Shown: positions 22,699-36,000, counted from the first letter of the stretch. The stretch: 64,000 nucleotides of DNA from Haematococcus lacustris (GCA_030144725.1 JASKMD010000005.1:5939212-6003211); one strand, 5' to 3'. The notes: a model not told the origin generated them from the sequence alone. Numbers and translations: made by a program.

Positions 22699-25602
22699 TC
22701 ACACAGTCGCCGCGCCTGCAAGCACAGCAAGCATGAAACATGACACATTGCGTCTTTGTAGCGTATGTGTGCTCCAGCTACACAACCAGGCGAATGCCAT
22801 TTGCTGGCGATGATGACGATGATGATGACAGCAGGCAGCCGTCAACGCTGTACTGCACGCACTACAGCCGTGCTGCACACACAACAGCCGAGCATAGTAC
22901 ACATCAACTGCAGAAGTGGGCTCACTCTCAAACGTCATCTTCTCTGCTTCGTCTCTGACGGACTGGAACAGCACAGACGACAAGTACCGCTCCCCTGCAA
23001 CGCATGTTGGCAAGCTAAGGTTCAGCCATAGGGCTGAGTACTGACAATGGCCCAACACATGCACACACGAACAACGAGCGCGGCAACATGGATGGCAGCT
23101 TCCTCCAATGATACCTGTTTGCTGGATTGGCAAACCCTTAGCCCCTCAAAAGCACTGGTCAGGCAGGGTCCTGTGCCCCCCTAAGTGACATGGTAGCTTA
23201 CCGAAGCTGGGCAGCACGACCACCACCAGCTTGCCCTTATTCTCGGGGCGCTGGGCAACCTGCAGTGCTGCAGCGGTAGCAGCCCCGCTGCTGATGCCCA
23301 CCATCAGCCCTTCCTCCGTGGCCAGGCGGCGAGCCATAGCGATCGCATCATCACTGGAGATCTGTGTAGTCAGGCCAGGCCATGCCACGCAAAACCTGGT
23401 GAGCGCCATGCCCTAAAGGTCTCCTACAATCAATGCAGTTGCTATCATATTCCAGTCCCTTCCTTGCCTCGTCCTCCCTCCAGCTCCAGCTCCCACCCAA
23501 GCCTAGGGTCCTTGTAGTTGCGTATAGGTAGGACCAAAGTGCTGCCACACGAGGTGTGACCACCTGGGCAATGCCTGGGTCCAGCCCTGACCTGGACAAT
23601 CTCGTCAATCAGCTTCGTGTCCAGCACGCCTGGCACAAAGCCTGCTCCAATGCCTTGAATCTTGTGGGGCCCTGGCTTGCCGCCTGAGAGGACCGGGGAC
23701 TCTGACGGTTCCACAGCCACCAGCTGCAAGCGAGCAGACAGCCAGGTCAGCAGCTGTGCAGGTCACCATCATCAGTATGAACAGTTTAAATGCTTTGCTT
23801 GTCACTGCTGTTGGGCAGGTCAGCTGCATTCCTGTAGCTGTCATATGTGGCCACATGACCACATATCAGCAACAGGCGATGCACATGCACATTATGCATG
23901 AGCCACAGCAACCGCAGCCGCTTGTGCTGCCCAGTGTCAGCAGGACCCCAGCTCATGACACAGCTGTGCCATGCATCTCCCTAGCACCAGCCTGCCCCAC
24001 CTTGACATTGGGATTCTTCTCCTTCAGGTACTTGCCAGTGCCAGTGATGGTGCCCCCAGTGCCCACCCCGCTGATCAGGATATCGATCTTGCCGTCAGTG
24101 GCATCCCAAATCTCTGGCCCAGTCGTCTTGTAGTGTATCTACACCAGCACATCACGCACACCCAGGGCACGACAGAGCCACTCAGCCACTCAATGCCCGC
24201 CAAGACTCATCTGCCCAAACACGGCACAGTGCCCAGCCAGGCCACAGTTGAGACTCCATACAGCACTGTTGCTCAGCACGCAGCTCAGGTCAGCACGCAC
24301 ACACCACATCACTGCCACATACCCCGCCCTGACCGTGTCGTGCTCCCATGCACATTGGAGTGAGAGATTGAGTGGCTGCGAGCTGCATGCCTGCGGCAGC
24401 AGGGTCGGCTTACCGCTGGGTTGGCGGGGTTCTCGAACTGCTGCAGGATGAAGGAGTCTGGGGTGGATCCGGCGAGCTCCTCAGCCTTGGCCACAGCTCC
24501 TTTCATGCCCTTGGCGGGGTCTGCAAGCAGTCGGCATGCAAGTCACAACAAATCCTTGGCTCAGGGCCTGTGTGAAAATGGCTCATTCCCCTGGCTGGGA
24601 TCAAGTGGCTGGTAGCAGGACCCACTGGGCGCAGCCTGACCTGCTTCTGGTCAAAATCATACGTACCCCTTGTGTGATCACAAACCTTATTGCTGCTCTC
24701 TACCTAGGCGAGCCTGCATGCTGGGCTGGTGCAAGTGGAGCCAAGCAAGGCATGCAGGGGTGAGGCACAGGGTTGTTGACTTTGGTCAAGCCAGCAACAC
24801 CCCACCTGTCAGGACCAGGTCAGCACCGAATGCTCTCAGCAGCACACGCCGCTCCAGAGACATGGATGCAGGCATGGTCAGGACCAACTTGTAGCCCTGC
24901 AGCCCAGGTGGAGTCACGACCAACCTCTTGTCAGACCTAATCCTGCTAATGTCCTGGGTAATAAGAGCCAGTTATGCTGATGATAAAGGGTGGCAGTACC
25001 CACCTTGGCAGCTGCTATGAATGCAAGCCCAATGCCGGTGTTGCCGCTGGTCGGTTCAATAAGCGTCGTCTGCAGGCAGTGGCATTGTGGTGTCTCGTCA
25101 TGAACAATGCCCTGGCTCCATGCAGCTGCTCAATTTTGACACACCTTGCCCGCCACAATCTTTCCTGCCTTCTCAGCCTCTGTGATCATGGCATACCCAA
25201 TTCTGCATTTAAGCGAGCAAACCAATAAATAAGCTACCTGCAGCCGGGGGGCTGCCTCGCGCATCCCAATACCTGTCCTTCACAGAGCAGCAGGGTTCCA
25301 TGATTTCCAGCTTCGCAGCAATCCTTGCAACCGCGCCGTCAGTGACTTTGTTAAGGTACACCATGGGTGTCTTTCCTGTAGAACAGGGCAGGGCGCAGTG
25401 TCTCTTTTCGCATATCGTGTCTCTTTCCCCGGCGAGCGTCCGAATGAGCCGCACCGATGAGATCCGTGACATCGTTGGCGATGTTCATTTTCACCCCCGC
25501 AACCAAAACTGCGCTGACTCGCACAACAGATGCACGACTAGGGGCCCGGGGATACTGCGAGCTGCGCTGCTGCACTCCTGCGGAAGAGCGCAAGATCTGC
25601 AT
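22699..25602 (-). CDS. Cysteine synthase / O-acetylserine (thiol)lyase, plastid-type, 11 exons
   Basis: Makes cysteine from O-acetylserine and sulfide using pyridoxal phosphate, the last step of sulfate assimilation. Exons join in phase: 25602-25455, 25375-25273, 25202-25145, 25069-25004, 24896-24806, 24520-24414, 24138-24001, 23723-23592, 23361-23202, 22994-22926 and 22715-22699, giving 362 residues ending TFESAATV. Residues 1-37 are Ser/Arg/Ala-rich and look like a chloroplast transit peptide ([16 protein letters not shown]). The mature part begins near [21 protein letters not shown] Lys is about residue 82 (CSVKDR). The phosphate and substrate loop SGNTGIG is at about 111-117, and the glycine-rich PLP phosphate loop GVGTGGT at about 215-221. 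The C-terminal SSGAA and [11 protein letters not shown] are typical of the family. All expected motifs are intact. The last 17-base exon is inferred from phase; reading through exon 10 would reach the same stop. Confidence 0.92.
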
Positions 25603-25859
25603 CCGATTTGAGAGGTTAATAGGAGGGACCTGGGATGGGCGGCATGCCATGCAATGCAGCTTCCCGCATCTTTTCAGCATGGACATGTACAGGCAAACAA
25701 AGCTTGTTCCCCGCAAGCGCCACCTGTGCGTGTCCGGCAAGCGACACCTGTGCTTCAGGTCCGGCAGGCTACAGTCTAGGCGGCCTAGCACTAGCTGGGG
25801 GAATTGCTTCTTCATGTCCCGGCTGAACCCCCCCTCCACCGCCTGACACCACCTTGCCC

Positions 25860-26480
25860 CACCGGTTGATGAAACGCCCTGGGTGTCGGTAGAACTTGTT
25901 GATGCTGGTGATGAGGTTGGGATTTGCTGTCCCCTAGCAGACCTGTGCACCTCATCCAGCTCCTTGAGCATTGCCACAAGCCAGGCATTGTTGGGCTGAT
26001 CAAACACCGCCACCTCACCGGGCAGCAGCTTGATGCCACGGTGGTGGGGGCCACGCATCAAGTGCTCAAGTACAGTGGCATTGGTGATCAGCTCCATGGC
26101 AGTCTTGATCTGTGCCAGCAGCTTGGGTCCCAGATGTTAAGCTGCACTGGGGGGGTGAGCTGGGCTGGGGCGGCTGCTGTGCGGGGGGAGCTGCATGTGG
26201 CAAGGCGGGGGTGAGCATAGGGAGGGCAGGCTGGGTCAGGTGGGGGAGGGGGGCCTGGGGCTGGACCTGCTGCTGGGAAGTCTTAAGTGGGCTGGCCTAA
26301 CAAGGGTAGACACAGGACGGCTGCCAGGACGCACTGCTTGCTGCCCATGGTCATGCGCTTGTTGGCCACCGCCACATCTGCGTCTACTTGAGCTGTGCTG
26401 AGATCAGGCCGCGCTTCCTCTATAAGGCCGCGAAAGGCTGCTTTGATGACCTGGCGCGCTCTCCAATTACTACCTTGACA
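25860..26480 (-). CDS. Unidentified protein upstream of cysteine synthase (fragmentary model)
   Basis: Two minus-strand blocks look like real protein: about 26455-26340 (VIKAAFRGLIEEARPDLSTA, then VANKRMTMGSKQ) and about 26120-25930 (LLAQIKTAMELITNATVLEH, then GIKLLPGEVAVFDQPNNAWL and AMLKELDEVHR). They could be successive exons, but I could not place a convincing acceptor: the second block is preceded by an in-frame stop 9 codons upstream. The frame of block 2 remains open into the first exon of cysteine synthase. I do not recognise the family. Confidence 0.35.
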
Positions 26481-26599
26481 GCCTGTCTCTGCCCCTGGTC
26501 TTGCTGCCCACTGCCGCTGGCACCTGCAGACACCGGAAAGCACAGCACGCACGGCAGGCCATGACGTCGGGAGTCGCATTGTCGCGTGGTGCACACTGC

Positions 26600-27555
26600 G
26601 TCGCGTCGTCAGTTAGCTTCAAGGGGCTTAGCCTTCCCTCAAGCTTTGCGGCTTACCGGCTTCGGAAAGTGCTAGGGAGACGGGGCGCTTGCGGTGCTTT
26701 TGCGGGGACAACACAGGGACCGAGCAACACCATCAAAGCGGAGTGGCCGTGCTGGGGGGTGCATCAGGTCGCCATCGAACCGGAGTGCCGCCAACCGGAG
26801 CGGGGCGGGAATGATGTCCATTACATAATCTACAAGCCAAGTCTAACCCGCTGTAGACTAGTTGGGCTGGGTTTCTGCCCTCATGCAGCCACAAGCACAG
26901 CTTAGAGAAGGGACAGCCCTTGATGACCATGAGCAGAACCTAATATTTCTTTCCGATAGGCACCTAGTATTGCTTTCCACCATACTCAGGTGTCCCCAAC
27001 TAACAGAAAACCGACCCCTGGTAATCAAAACGACGCCGCGGCTCAGCCCCGTGGTTTCTATTTATGCTACGCACATCACTGGATAGAGGACTCTTTCAGC
27101 TATGCGGTGCAGCTTATAACATCAAATATAGTGCAGTGTGCTGAGTGCTATGGCGGCTCAAATCTTGACATTCAAATTCATGCCAATTTTGCTCATGCGG
27201 GCCTCGCCGCGACCGGCCGACGTGACCGACGTGGCCCAGGAGCACCTGCGCACAGTGAGGCACAATCGCGCAGTCAAAACGATTCACATGGCATGCCAAA
27301 CCGATCTAACAACGCCCCTTCACCCATGCTCGGGAATATACAAGGTTGCTGCGATGCTTGACCCCTTCGTGAGCAGTACTGATGACTTGGCCACTCTACA
27401 CAACCCTACAAGGTGTGGAGGCTATTGCTCTGTTACCTTGCTCAGCAGGTTGGGTCCCATCTCTCACGCCCGCCCTCCGCTTGCGTGTAGAGCTCGTGTC
27501 CAGCTGCGATGTGGCCCCTTGCTGCTCGGCTGGAGATGTGAGCAGCTCAGGGGGA
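26600..27555. other. Unassigned region
   Basis: Plus-strand open frames of 60-200 codons occur (for example from 27138), but none shows a known domain, and the downstream part is driven by the repeat at 27562. It may contain the promoter of the minus-strand gene upstream of cysteine synthase. Confidence 0.3.
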
Positions 27556-27561
27556 GCACCT

Positions 27562-27760
27562 GCACCAGCTGCCAGCTGCTGCCAGGGGGGGGCAGCAGGA
27601 GGGGTGGGCAGCCCAGGGGCGGCGCCAGCACCAGCTGCCAGCTGCTGCCAGGGGGGGGCAGCAGGAGGGGGGGGCAGCCCAGGGGCGGCGCCAGCACCAG
27701 CTGCCAACTGCTGCCAGGGGGGGGCAGCAGGAGGGGGGGGCAGCCTAGGGGCGGCGCCTA
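27562..27760. repeat. 66-bp tandem repeat, three copies, G-rich
   Basis: The word GCACCAGCTGCCA(G/A)CTGCTGCC recurs at 27562, 27628 and 27694, an exact 66-bp period. Each unit contains a run of eight or more G and a GGCAGCAGGAGG block. G-rich degenerate sequence continues to about 27920. The plus strand could form G-quadruplexes. Confidence 0.85.
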
Positions 27761-28614
27761 GGGGCGGCAGCCTAGGGGAGGGGGGGGCGGGGGGGGGGAG
27801 GGCAGTGAGGGGGCTGGGAGGGGCTGGGAGAGGTTGGGAAGGGGTGGCGGGGCAGTAAGGGGGCTGGAAGGGGGCGGGAGGGGGTGGGAGGCTTCTGCGG
27901 GGGCTGGGAGGTGGTGGGGCAGGTCCTGCAAGGGGGCTAGAAAATCCTGCAAGGCAGAGTCGGGTCACGCCAAAGGGTGAGGAGGCGGCCCTGGTTGATG
28001 GATTGCCGTGCTTTTTTCTCCAACAGCTGTGTCGTTGAGTTACGAACAAAGTAATAACTCGAAATTCTAGTAACTCAGAGTGGTCAGCTCACCACATGCC
28101 AGTTTGTGCAAGGGGGAGACCTCTATCCATTCGCACTTCGCTGCAATGCCGAGTTATTTCTTGCCCAACGATGGCACTCCGACGCAGCCTGCACAAATAA
28201 GAGCCGGCACAAATAAGGCGCGGGCTGAAATGAGATTGTACTTCTGGCTCGATGCCAGCCGCAGTTCCATCGCTGATGCCGCTACAAACCACTAGAACAA
28301 TCGATGGTGAGCAGCTGAGGTGTATCCGCGCTCGCTTGCGCCGGCATGGCCTCACTGGCAAGAGTTAACGCGCCGCTTGCCAGTAGATGCGCAATAATTC
28401 GTAGCTGCCAATGTGATGAACGCTATCGAAAACGGTTCAGTAGTAAAAGAGTATTTGCATGAAGATTACCAACCCCGTGTTGGGGACTCCTGAACCATAC
28501 CCCGGTACTGCTCCCCGCCATGTTTGACAAACCATGTTAACTGAAACCATGTTAACCGTGCAAGTGATCATGTAATCGCGCTGTTTCAAGGCTGTTTAGA
28601 ATAGTATAATCTAG

Positions 28615-28745
28615 AACAATGAAATGCCTAAACCACGCAGCCTGTGTTTGATTACAACTCATGCGTTATTTTGGTGTTGCATGAGGGCTGTAGGGATTTC
28701 AACTTGCGGGATATGATGGCAGAACGATCTAGGCATTTCATTGTT
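28615..28745. repeat. Short inverted-repeat element (15-bp perfect arms)
   Basis: AACAATGAAATGCCT at 28615-28629 is the exact reverse complement of 28731-28745, spacing 101 bases. A second inverted pair, CGGGATATGA near 28707 and TCATATCCCG near 28779, overlaps it. It resembles a small non-autonomous element or a fold-back structure. No target-site duplication is obvious. Confidence 0.5.
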
Positions 28746-28759
28746 TGAGGTGCCTAATG

Positions 28760-29449
28760 CCTAATGCCTAGATGCATTCATATCCCGCAGCCAGCATTAC
28801 TCCCCGAGTGGTCTCGCACAGTTGCGACGGCTGCTACGCGCTTGGTGCGAATGCCTACGTTACTTGATGCCGGCTTCTTGCGTTCAACTCCTTCCCCGTC
28901 CTCGTCGCAGGGAGTCCAGCACGGCTTCTGTGGCTTCTTGTGTACGCACTGCTGCCAACCGACACCCAACGACCTTAACAGTTGTAGCCAACCAGGTGGG
29001 GAGTCACCAGCGAAGCTGACCAGCCAGCCTACAGGATAAAGCAGCAAAGCTTGTCTCCACCTGCTTGGCGCTGCAGGTCACTGTTTGTCCCTCAGCCTCA
29101 CAGGGCTACAGCTGCACTGCTCAGCATGCCTGCTACCAGTGGAAGTCCCTGGGTTCGACGAGGCTATCTTATTTGCCCACACCCTGCACAACTGCGCCCA
29201 GCAGGGTTCGAACCTGGGTTTACCGTCCCTTGACCCAGCGCCTGAGGTGATGCAAATGACACTTGGATGGGATGTGACCTCTCATGGACCGACCCACACT
29301 GCAGCAAGGCCAGCAGTGCTGCAGCGCAGGCATTGAGAGGTTCCAGCAGGTCCGCCTGTCAGCATGCTTCCAGTGTGCTGTGGCTGAGCTGGCGTTGCTG
29401 GCAGTGCCCTGCATAGCCCTGCCAAGGTGCAGCATACTCAGCTCAAGAC
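28760..29449. other. Upstream region of the ubiquitin protease gene
   Basis: It probably contains the promoter and possibly missing 5' exons, such as a ZnF-UBP domain expected for USP22-type proteins. No clear C/H-rich zinc-finger spacing could be found in any frame. Confidence 0.3.
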
Positions 29450-30713
29450 ATGCCTAAGCTCAGTCAGAGTGACCCAGACTTCAGCTGTGTGAAACCAAAT
29501 CCCACCCCACCCTCCAGGGACAGGGTCAGGGTTTGCCCCTACAGCGGCCTCAGCTCCATGTTCACCCATGTACCCATGAAATCCTCCTCCTGCCCTAGCC
29601 CTTGGCACCAGCCATGCCTGGGGCCATACCAGCGTGACCGATGCTTACAGGTGCTTGCTAAGCGGCAATGCCTGTTAGAGCTGCAGCAGGAGGAGGAGAC
29701 GGTAGAGGCGGAGGCAGAGGCGGGGTCAGCTGCAGGCCTGAGCTGTGATGGACCTTGGGGTCAGGTGGGTCGGGCGGGTCCCCTTGCAGGGCAAAAGTCC
29801 TTTAGGTAAGGAGCTGCATGAGTCCAGCTACAGAGTGCAGTGGCAGCTACACGATGCCAAGGGTAGCTCGGAGCAGCTTACAGCAGCATGGTCCTCAGGG
29901 GCAGATTGCTGGAGCTGGCACACGATGTGGCAGGCACGGCAGCTGTGGCAAGGAGGTAGCGATGCCCCACACACTTAGACATGTAATGCAATGCATACTG
30001 CACTCATGACCCTCCTGGACGCGGCTGCCTGGCGTGTGGCACTGCACCTCTTGCCTGTGGCGGTCTGCAGTTCCAGTCACTGGAGTCCCGGGACGCCCTG
30101 CCCTTGGGCCTCAGGGGCCTCAATAATCTGGGCAACACCTGCTTCATGAGCTGCATCCTACAGGTGGGTGGGGGCCTGGTCCAGCAACCTTGCCCATGTG
30201 CACATAGGTTAATGGTTGGCTGTTCAGGTAGGTGCTGTGTAGCAGCCTCTGCGACCCAGCCTTGATGGTGAGACCGCTTGCCTGCTCGGGCGACACATCA
30301 TCGCCACTGTCATCATCATCCGTACATGACATTCACCAACATGGCAGGGGCACCGCAGTTGTTAGTTGGTTTGGTATTGGTTGGCTAGGGCTTGTGTGAG
30401 GTCCACGCTCACACACCCTCACTCCGCCACACCTCCCCTCACTCTCACACCTTCATGCTTCCACGCTTGCAGGCCCTGGTCCATTGCCCTCTAGTCAGCA
30501 CCTTCTTCCTGGGAGACGGCCACGCCCCGGCTGCATGCAAGCACAAGGCCAGCAGGCCCTGCCTAGCCTGTGAGATGGTGGGCGCAGCAGCTGCAGCGGG
30601 CAGGGAGAAGCAGTGGCAGGAGCAGCAGCAGCGGGCAGCGAGAAAGCAGCGAGAAAAGCAGCAGCAGCAGCAGCAGCAGCAGCATGAGAAACAGCAGCAA
30701 GGGCGGCAGCAGT

Positions 30714-30745
<32 letters not shown>

Positions 30746-33048
30746 CAGCAGAGCATAGCAGCCTGCGCGTAGCTGTCTTGCTCACACCGCACATGTGTGG
30801 GGTCACAGTTCAGGTGGCTCACCTCAAACTGAGGTGCCAAGGTAAGCGGTGCTGAGCTGTACTGGGCTGAGCAGTGCTGTGCCGCTGCAGGACCTCCTGA
30901 TGTCCAGCATGTTCAGTGGTGAGCGCCAGCCCTTCAGCCCAGCCGACTTCCTTCACTGCTGGTGGGGCCTGGCGGACCACCTGGCGGAGTACCAACAACA
31001 GGTGCAGGCGGCAGCGCAGCACGCACCAGCAGCAGCCTGGAGCCCAGCCCCTCTGCCTGCACCCCAGCCGCAGCTCCTGCAGCTCCTGCACCCCACCCCA
31101 GCCTCACCCCACCCCAGCCTGACCCCAGCCCCTTCTGCCCAGCCCCTTTCCCAGGTTCTGGCCCAGGCCTTTTCCAAACGTACGTCTTCCTAGACATCAT
31201 CAGCATCATTGCATGGAGTTGATGTTGCACATGAAACTAAGGACCCCACTGGGGCTCAGATCAAGCTCACTCCATACAGTCCTCCCCTCAACAGCCTCTC
31301 TTCACTTCTTCACCACTTCCCTTGACAGCGATCACACCATGCGATTACACCATGGGCCAGTAAGCAACAGGAAGGGCACAGATGAGCTTGTGTGTAAAAG
31401 TATCCTGATGTCCCCATGGATGATGTGTGGTGTGTGCATGCTCACCACCATGTGCACGCTTGCATGCCGCCCAGGACGCCCATGAGTTCTACCTGTCAGC
31501 CTTGTCAGCACTGTCCCTGGCCAAGATCGAGGCACCGGAGCCCGCCCCACCGCCCTCCCCCTCCCCTGCCCCCCAGTCACAGCCAGCCATGAAGTCCACG
31601 GTGTTGGGCCCCTGGGCTGCCTCACCTAGTGTAGGGCTGCAGGCCGCAGCAGCTGGTGCCGCCACTGCCAGGCTGGGCTTGGGGCAGGGGCAGGGGCAGG
31701 GGCAGGGGCAGGGGCAGGGGCAGGAACAGGGGCAGGGGCAGGGGCTGCCTCAGCACCCAACCCAGCTGGCAGCCCCTCCCACCAAAGGCAAGAGGGTTCT
31801 AGACCCCAGCCTGAGCCTCACCCCAGGCCAGCCCCAGGGACCAGGCACCCTGCCCAGTGCCCCACACGACCTTCCACCCCAGGCAACGACTACCACCAGC
31901 AAGCGCAAGCGCAGCGGGCAAGTGGAGGGGGCCAGTCCGCCAGACAGCTTGCTGCCTCCCTCACTAACCCGCCCCAGCCCCACCCCCTCCCTCCCCTCTG
32001 GAAGTGTGACACTGTTCCGGGCGATCACACCTGAGCCCCCTGGCTGCTGCCCCCCTCGCCTGTCCCCTAGTGCTCTCTCGAACCCTTCTCTCCCTGCACT
32101 GCCCTCACAGACAGTCACACAATCTCATTCTCAGGCAGAGTCAGGCTTGAGAGCTGCCAGCTGCAGCCGCCAGACCAGCAGCTATGGCTCTGGGGCGATG
32201 GGTGGGCTAGGCTTGGTGGACGCCGTATTTGGCGGGCTGCTTCGTTCTGACGTCACCTGCAGGTGAGGTCACGGCCTCATCTCACTCTGTCAGCCACAAC
32301 GACATGGCATCACACATGTCACTGTTTACCTCGGCATTTCTGTTCATGTCACGCACCTGTCAAGAAATTGACTGCACCGCTCACCACGCCCTGAAGTGCC
32401 ACCCTGTGCCTGGTGTCACACCCGTGGTCGCTCCTCTTGCGCCAGCTGGGTGGGTGGCAGCAGGGGTGACCTGGTCAAGCCAAGAGCCAGTTGTCTCTGC
32501 TGCTTGTCCCTCACTGCCCCCTCCTCCTCCTTTCCTGTTCTGATTTGATCTAACCTGACCTATCTGATCTGATCTGATCTGATCTGGTCCAACTTGATCT
32601 AGTCTGATCTGATCTGGTGCCTAATCAGGTACTGTGAACCCATTGGCCCCCTGACACTCCTGGTGCATGGGCTGTTTACCATGTGCGCCCACAGCTCACT
32701 GTTGCCAGCTCCTGCTAAGCCGTGTACTAGGTTACCCCACCCCCACAAGCTTAGCCCACAGGCCCGACTTGGCCACCCCTGCTGCCACCCACCCAGCTGG
32801 CCAAAGGCTGTCCGCCGCACTGGCGCCCCCCCCCCCCCCCTGGTCACTCTTTCAGGGTGTGCGGTCACACCTCCACGGCATACGACCCCTTCCTGGACCT
32901 GTCCCTGGACCTTGTCACGGCATCTCAGGCCAAGGAGGAGCTGCAGGAGCTGCAGCAGCATGTGGTGATGGCGGGCCGAGCTGCTGCCCAGCCTCACCCC
33001 GCCCAGCCACCCAGTGCCCAGCCTGCACCTGACGTGCCTGCATCACCT

Positions 33049-33079
<31 letters not shown>

Positions 33080-36000
33080 AGCCACCAAAGGGCCAGAACC
33101 ATGGGCAGGCTGGTCGTGTTGCAGCATCCAGTGCTGCCTCATCTTCAGCTTGTCTGTTGTATGATAACCAACTGTCCTCCCCGCCTGATGCCCCTACCCT
33201 ACAACCCTCAGCCATCTTAGAGCCAGAGTGCCCCGGCCCCCCTGCTGCTGCTGCTGCTGCTGCTGCTGGTCTAGGCAGCCCGGCAGGCAAGCCTGCCCTC
33301 CACCCTGCTCACCCTGCTTCCGCCCCATCGCCCCCCACAGCCCCCCCCCAGGCCATCCCTGCACCATCATCACCACCCACACTGACCCTGGCCTCACCAC
33401 CACCACCACCCCCACCACCACTGGCAGCAGGCGCAGTAATGCCAACCCCCCTGGTGCCGCCCCCTGAACCAGCCCAGCCCAGCGCGCCCCGTCCCGTTGC
33501 AGCCAGCAAACCAAGCTCGACCGCCCATCTCCCCGGCAACAAGGGAGGCCGGGGGCGAGGGCGGGGCCGGGGGCGTGCAGGCGGTGCTGGCAGGGGCCCC
33601 CCCCCGGCCCGTGTGACGCGCTGTGGGTCTTGCCACACCTGCCTACACCCCCATCTGAAGAAGGCCTGCCTGAGGAACAAGGCGGCCAGGGAGGCAGCAG
33701 CGGAGGCCACCCAGGAGGAGCAGCAGCAGCAGCAGCAGCCAGGCTCCTGCCCCAGCCACTGGTCGGGCCCAGGGCCCGCCTCAGCTGCTGCTGACCGCCT
33801 GGCCGCTCACACTGGACTGGATGAGGGAGGGGACCCTGCCCCGGCCCCTGGGGTACCCCCTGGCAGCAGCTCTGACCCCCTCTCCTCCATGGAGCTGCTG
33901 AGCAGGACGGATCAGTTGACAGAGCTGGCTCTGCTCCTCCCCTTCACCCAGCAGCCCTCCCTGACCCAACAGCAGCAGCAGCAGCAGGGCGGGTGGGCGG
34001 AGCAGAGCATGGAGTGGCAGGCTGACTTCATGCTGGAGCCCATCCCCTGGCCTCTGCACCAGCCCCTGCCTGCCCTCCTGCCTGGGGCTGACCCCGGCTG
34101 GCTGGGGCCAGGGCAGGAGCAGGAGGGTCAGGTGGCAGGCCCGGTGGGGCAGGCCCCGCACCCCCCCTCCCACCCCTCACCCCGCCCCCTGCAGCTGCTG
34201 GCCAAGCCCCCCATGCAGCCCCCTTCACCCCACTCCTCACTGTCCCCCAGTCCCAGTGTAGCTCCACCCCTGCTCGTGCCCCTGTCCTCCCTCTCCCACT
34301 TCTCCACCTGCTGCAGCCCAGCTGCCCGAGTACCCTCACCGGCCCTGCCCCTGCCCTGCCCCTCCAGCCAGCCCCGCTGCCAAGTCAGCAACGGCACCAG
34401 CAGCAGCAGCACCAGCAGCACCTGCGGCAGCACCACCCACGGCCTGTTGCCAGCTGCAGGGGGCTGGGGGGCGGCAGGGGAGTGGGGCCGGGGGGCAGTC
34501 ACTGCTGACACCCCACTCCTGCCCGGTGCTGGCTGGCCAGGGGGGGGGGAGGGGAAGGTTGCTGGGGCAGTGCTCCAAGCCCCCGCCCCCCCAGCCCCCC
34601 CGGGGGTGACAGCCAGTCCAGGGTGTTCAACCCTGCAGCAGGGCCTAGTTGCTGTGATGGGCGCGGTGGGGGCAGTGAAGCATGAGGTGGCAGGCAAGGG
34701 CGGCAGGGGGGTAGAGAAGCCAGGCCGGGAGGGGGAGGAGGAGGAGGAGGAGGAAGAGGAGGATGACACGGCGTGGGCCTGGGTTGCAGAGCCGCCAAGG
34801 CTGAGGGGCGGGGCCTGGGAGACCCCCTCCCCCTCCCCCTCCCCCTCCCCTTGCATATCCCCTCCCTCCTCCCCCCTGGCCCTCCCCTCCCCCTCCCCCT
34901 CACCTAGCCCCATCCTCATGGACAGCCATCCTGACCCACACCCCTCACCACCCTCTACGGCTGCCTACAGCCACCCAGAGGCCTCCCTGCATGGCCTGGG
35001 CTCCACCTGGCCAGCCCAGCCCCCTCACCGCTCACTCACCCACCCCCTCTACGGCCCACCTCCCCTCCTGCCACTCACCACCCTGCACCACAGCCTGACC
35101 CCCCACACCCCCAACATGGCCCCGCCTCCAGCCCCTGGCCCCCTCCCTACCCGCCCACCCAACCAACCCAGCACTGCGGCCAGCGCACGGGGGAAGGTGG
35201 GGGTGGGGGGCAGGGCAGGGGCGGCAGTGAGCCTGGAGTCGTGCCTGTGGCACTTCATCCGCCCGGAGCCCTTAGGGGAGGGGGAGAGCTGGGTATGCCC
35301 CCGGTGCCAGCGCCAGCAGCCGGCCACCAAGCAGCTCAGCCTGCGCCGCCTCCCCCCCGTGCTGTGCCTCCATGTCAAGCGGTTTGAGCAGGGGGGGGCG
35401 CGGGGCAGGGGGGCCGCCCATGAGGGCAAGGCCAGGCGCCAGGGGGCCTCCAGGGCGGGGGGGGCAGCAGGGGCAGGGCAGGGGCAGGGGGGGGGGGCAG
35501 GGGGGCAGGTCATGCGCAAGGTGCAGGCGCCGCTGGCCTTCCCCACTGATGAGGTGGATCTGGAGCTGTTCACGTCGGCAGCTGTGCTGCGCAGCCGGTG
35601 AGGGGGCAGTGCTGGCGGGTGGTGAGCAGCTGGCGAGTAGCTGAGCATGTGGCAAACACGATGGAAGCTGCTGGCTCCTTCGCCCCTTCCTCATATCACC
35701 CGTTCTTGTCATGTAGCTGCTTGTAGGTTCAGCCTTAGGCTCAGACCCCACCCCACCCCACCCCACCCCACCCCACCCCACCCCACCCCACCCCACCCCA
35801 CCCCACCCCACCCCACCCCACCCCACCCCACCCCACCCCACCCCACCCCACCCCACCCCACCCCACCCCACCCCACCCCACCCCACCCCACCCCACCCCA
35901 CCCCACCCCACCCCACCCCACCCCACCCCACCCCACCCCACCCCACCCCACCCCACCCCACCCCACCCCACCCCACCCCACCCCACCCCACCCCACCCCA

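Noticed and set aside
29100..29230. tRNA-like T-loop words (GGTTCGAAC, GGGTTCGAC)
   Set aside because: T-stems pair over only four bases or in the wrong register, and no anticodon or acceptor stem could be built on either strand.
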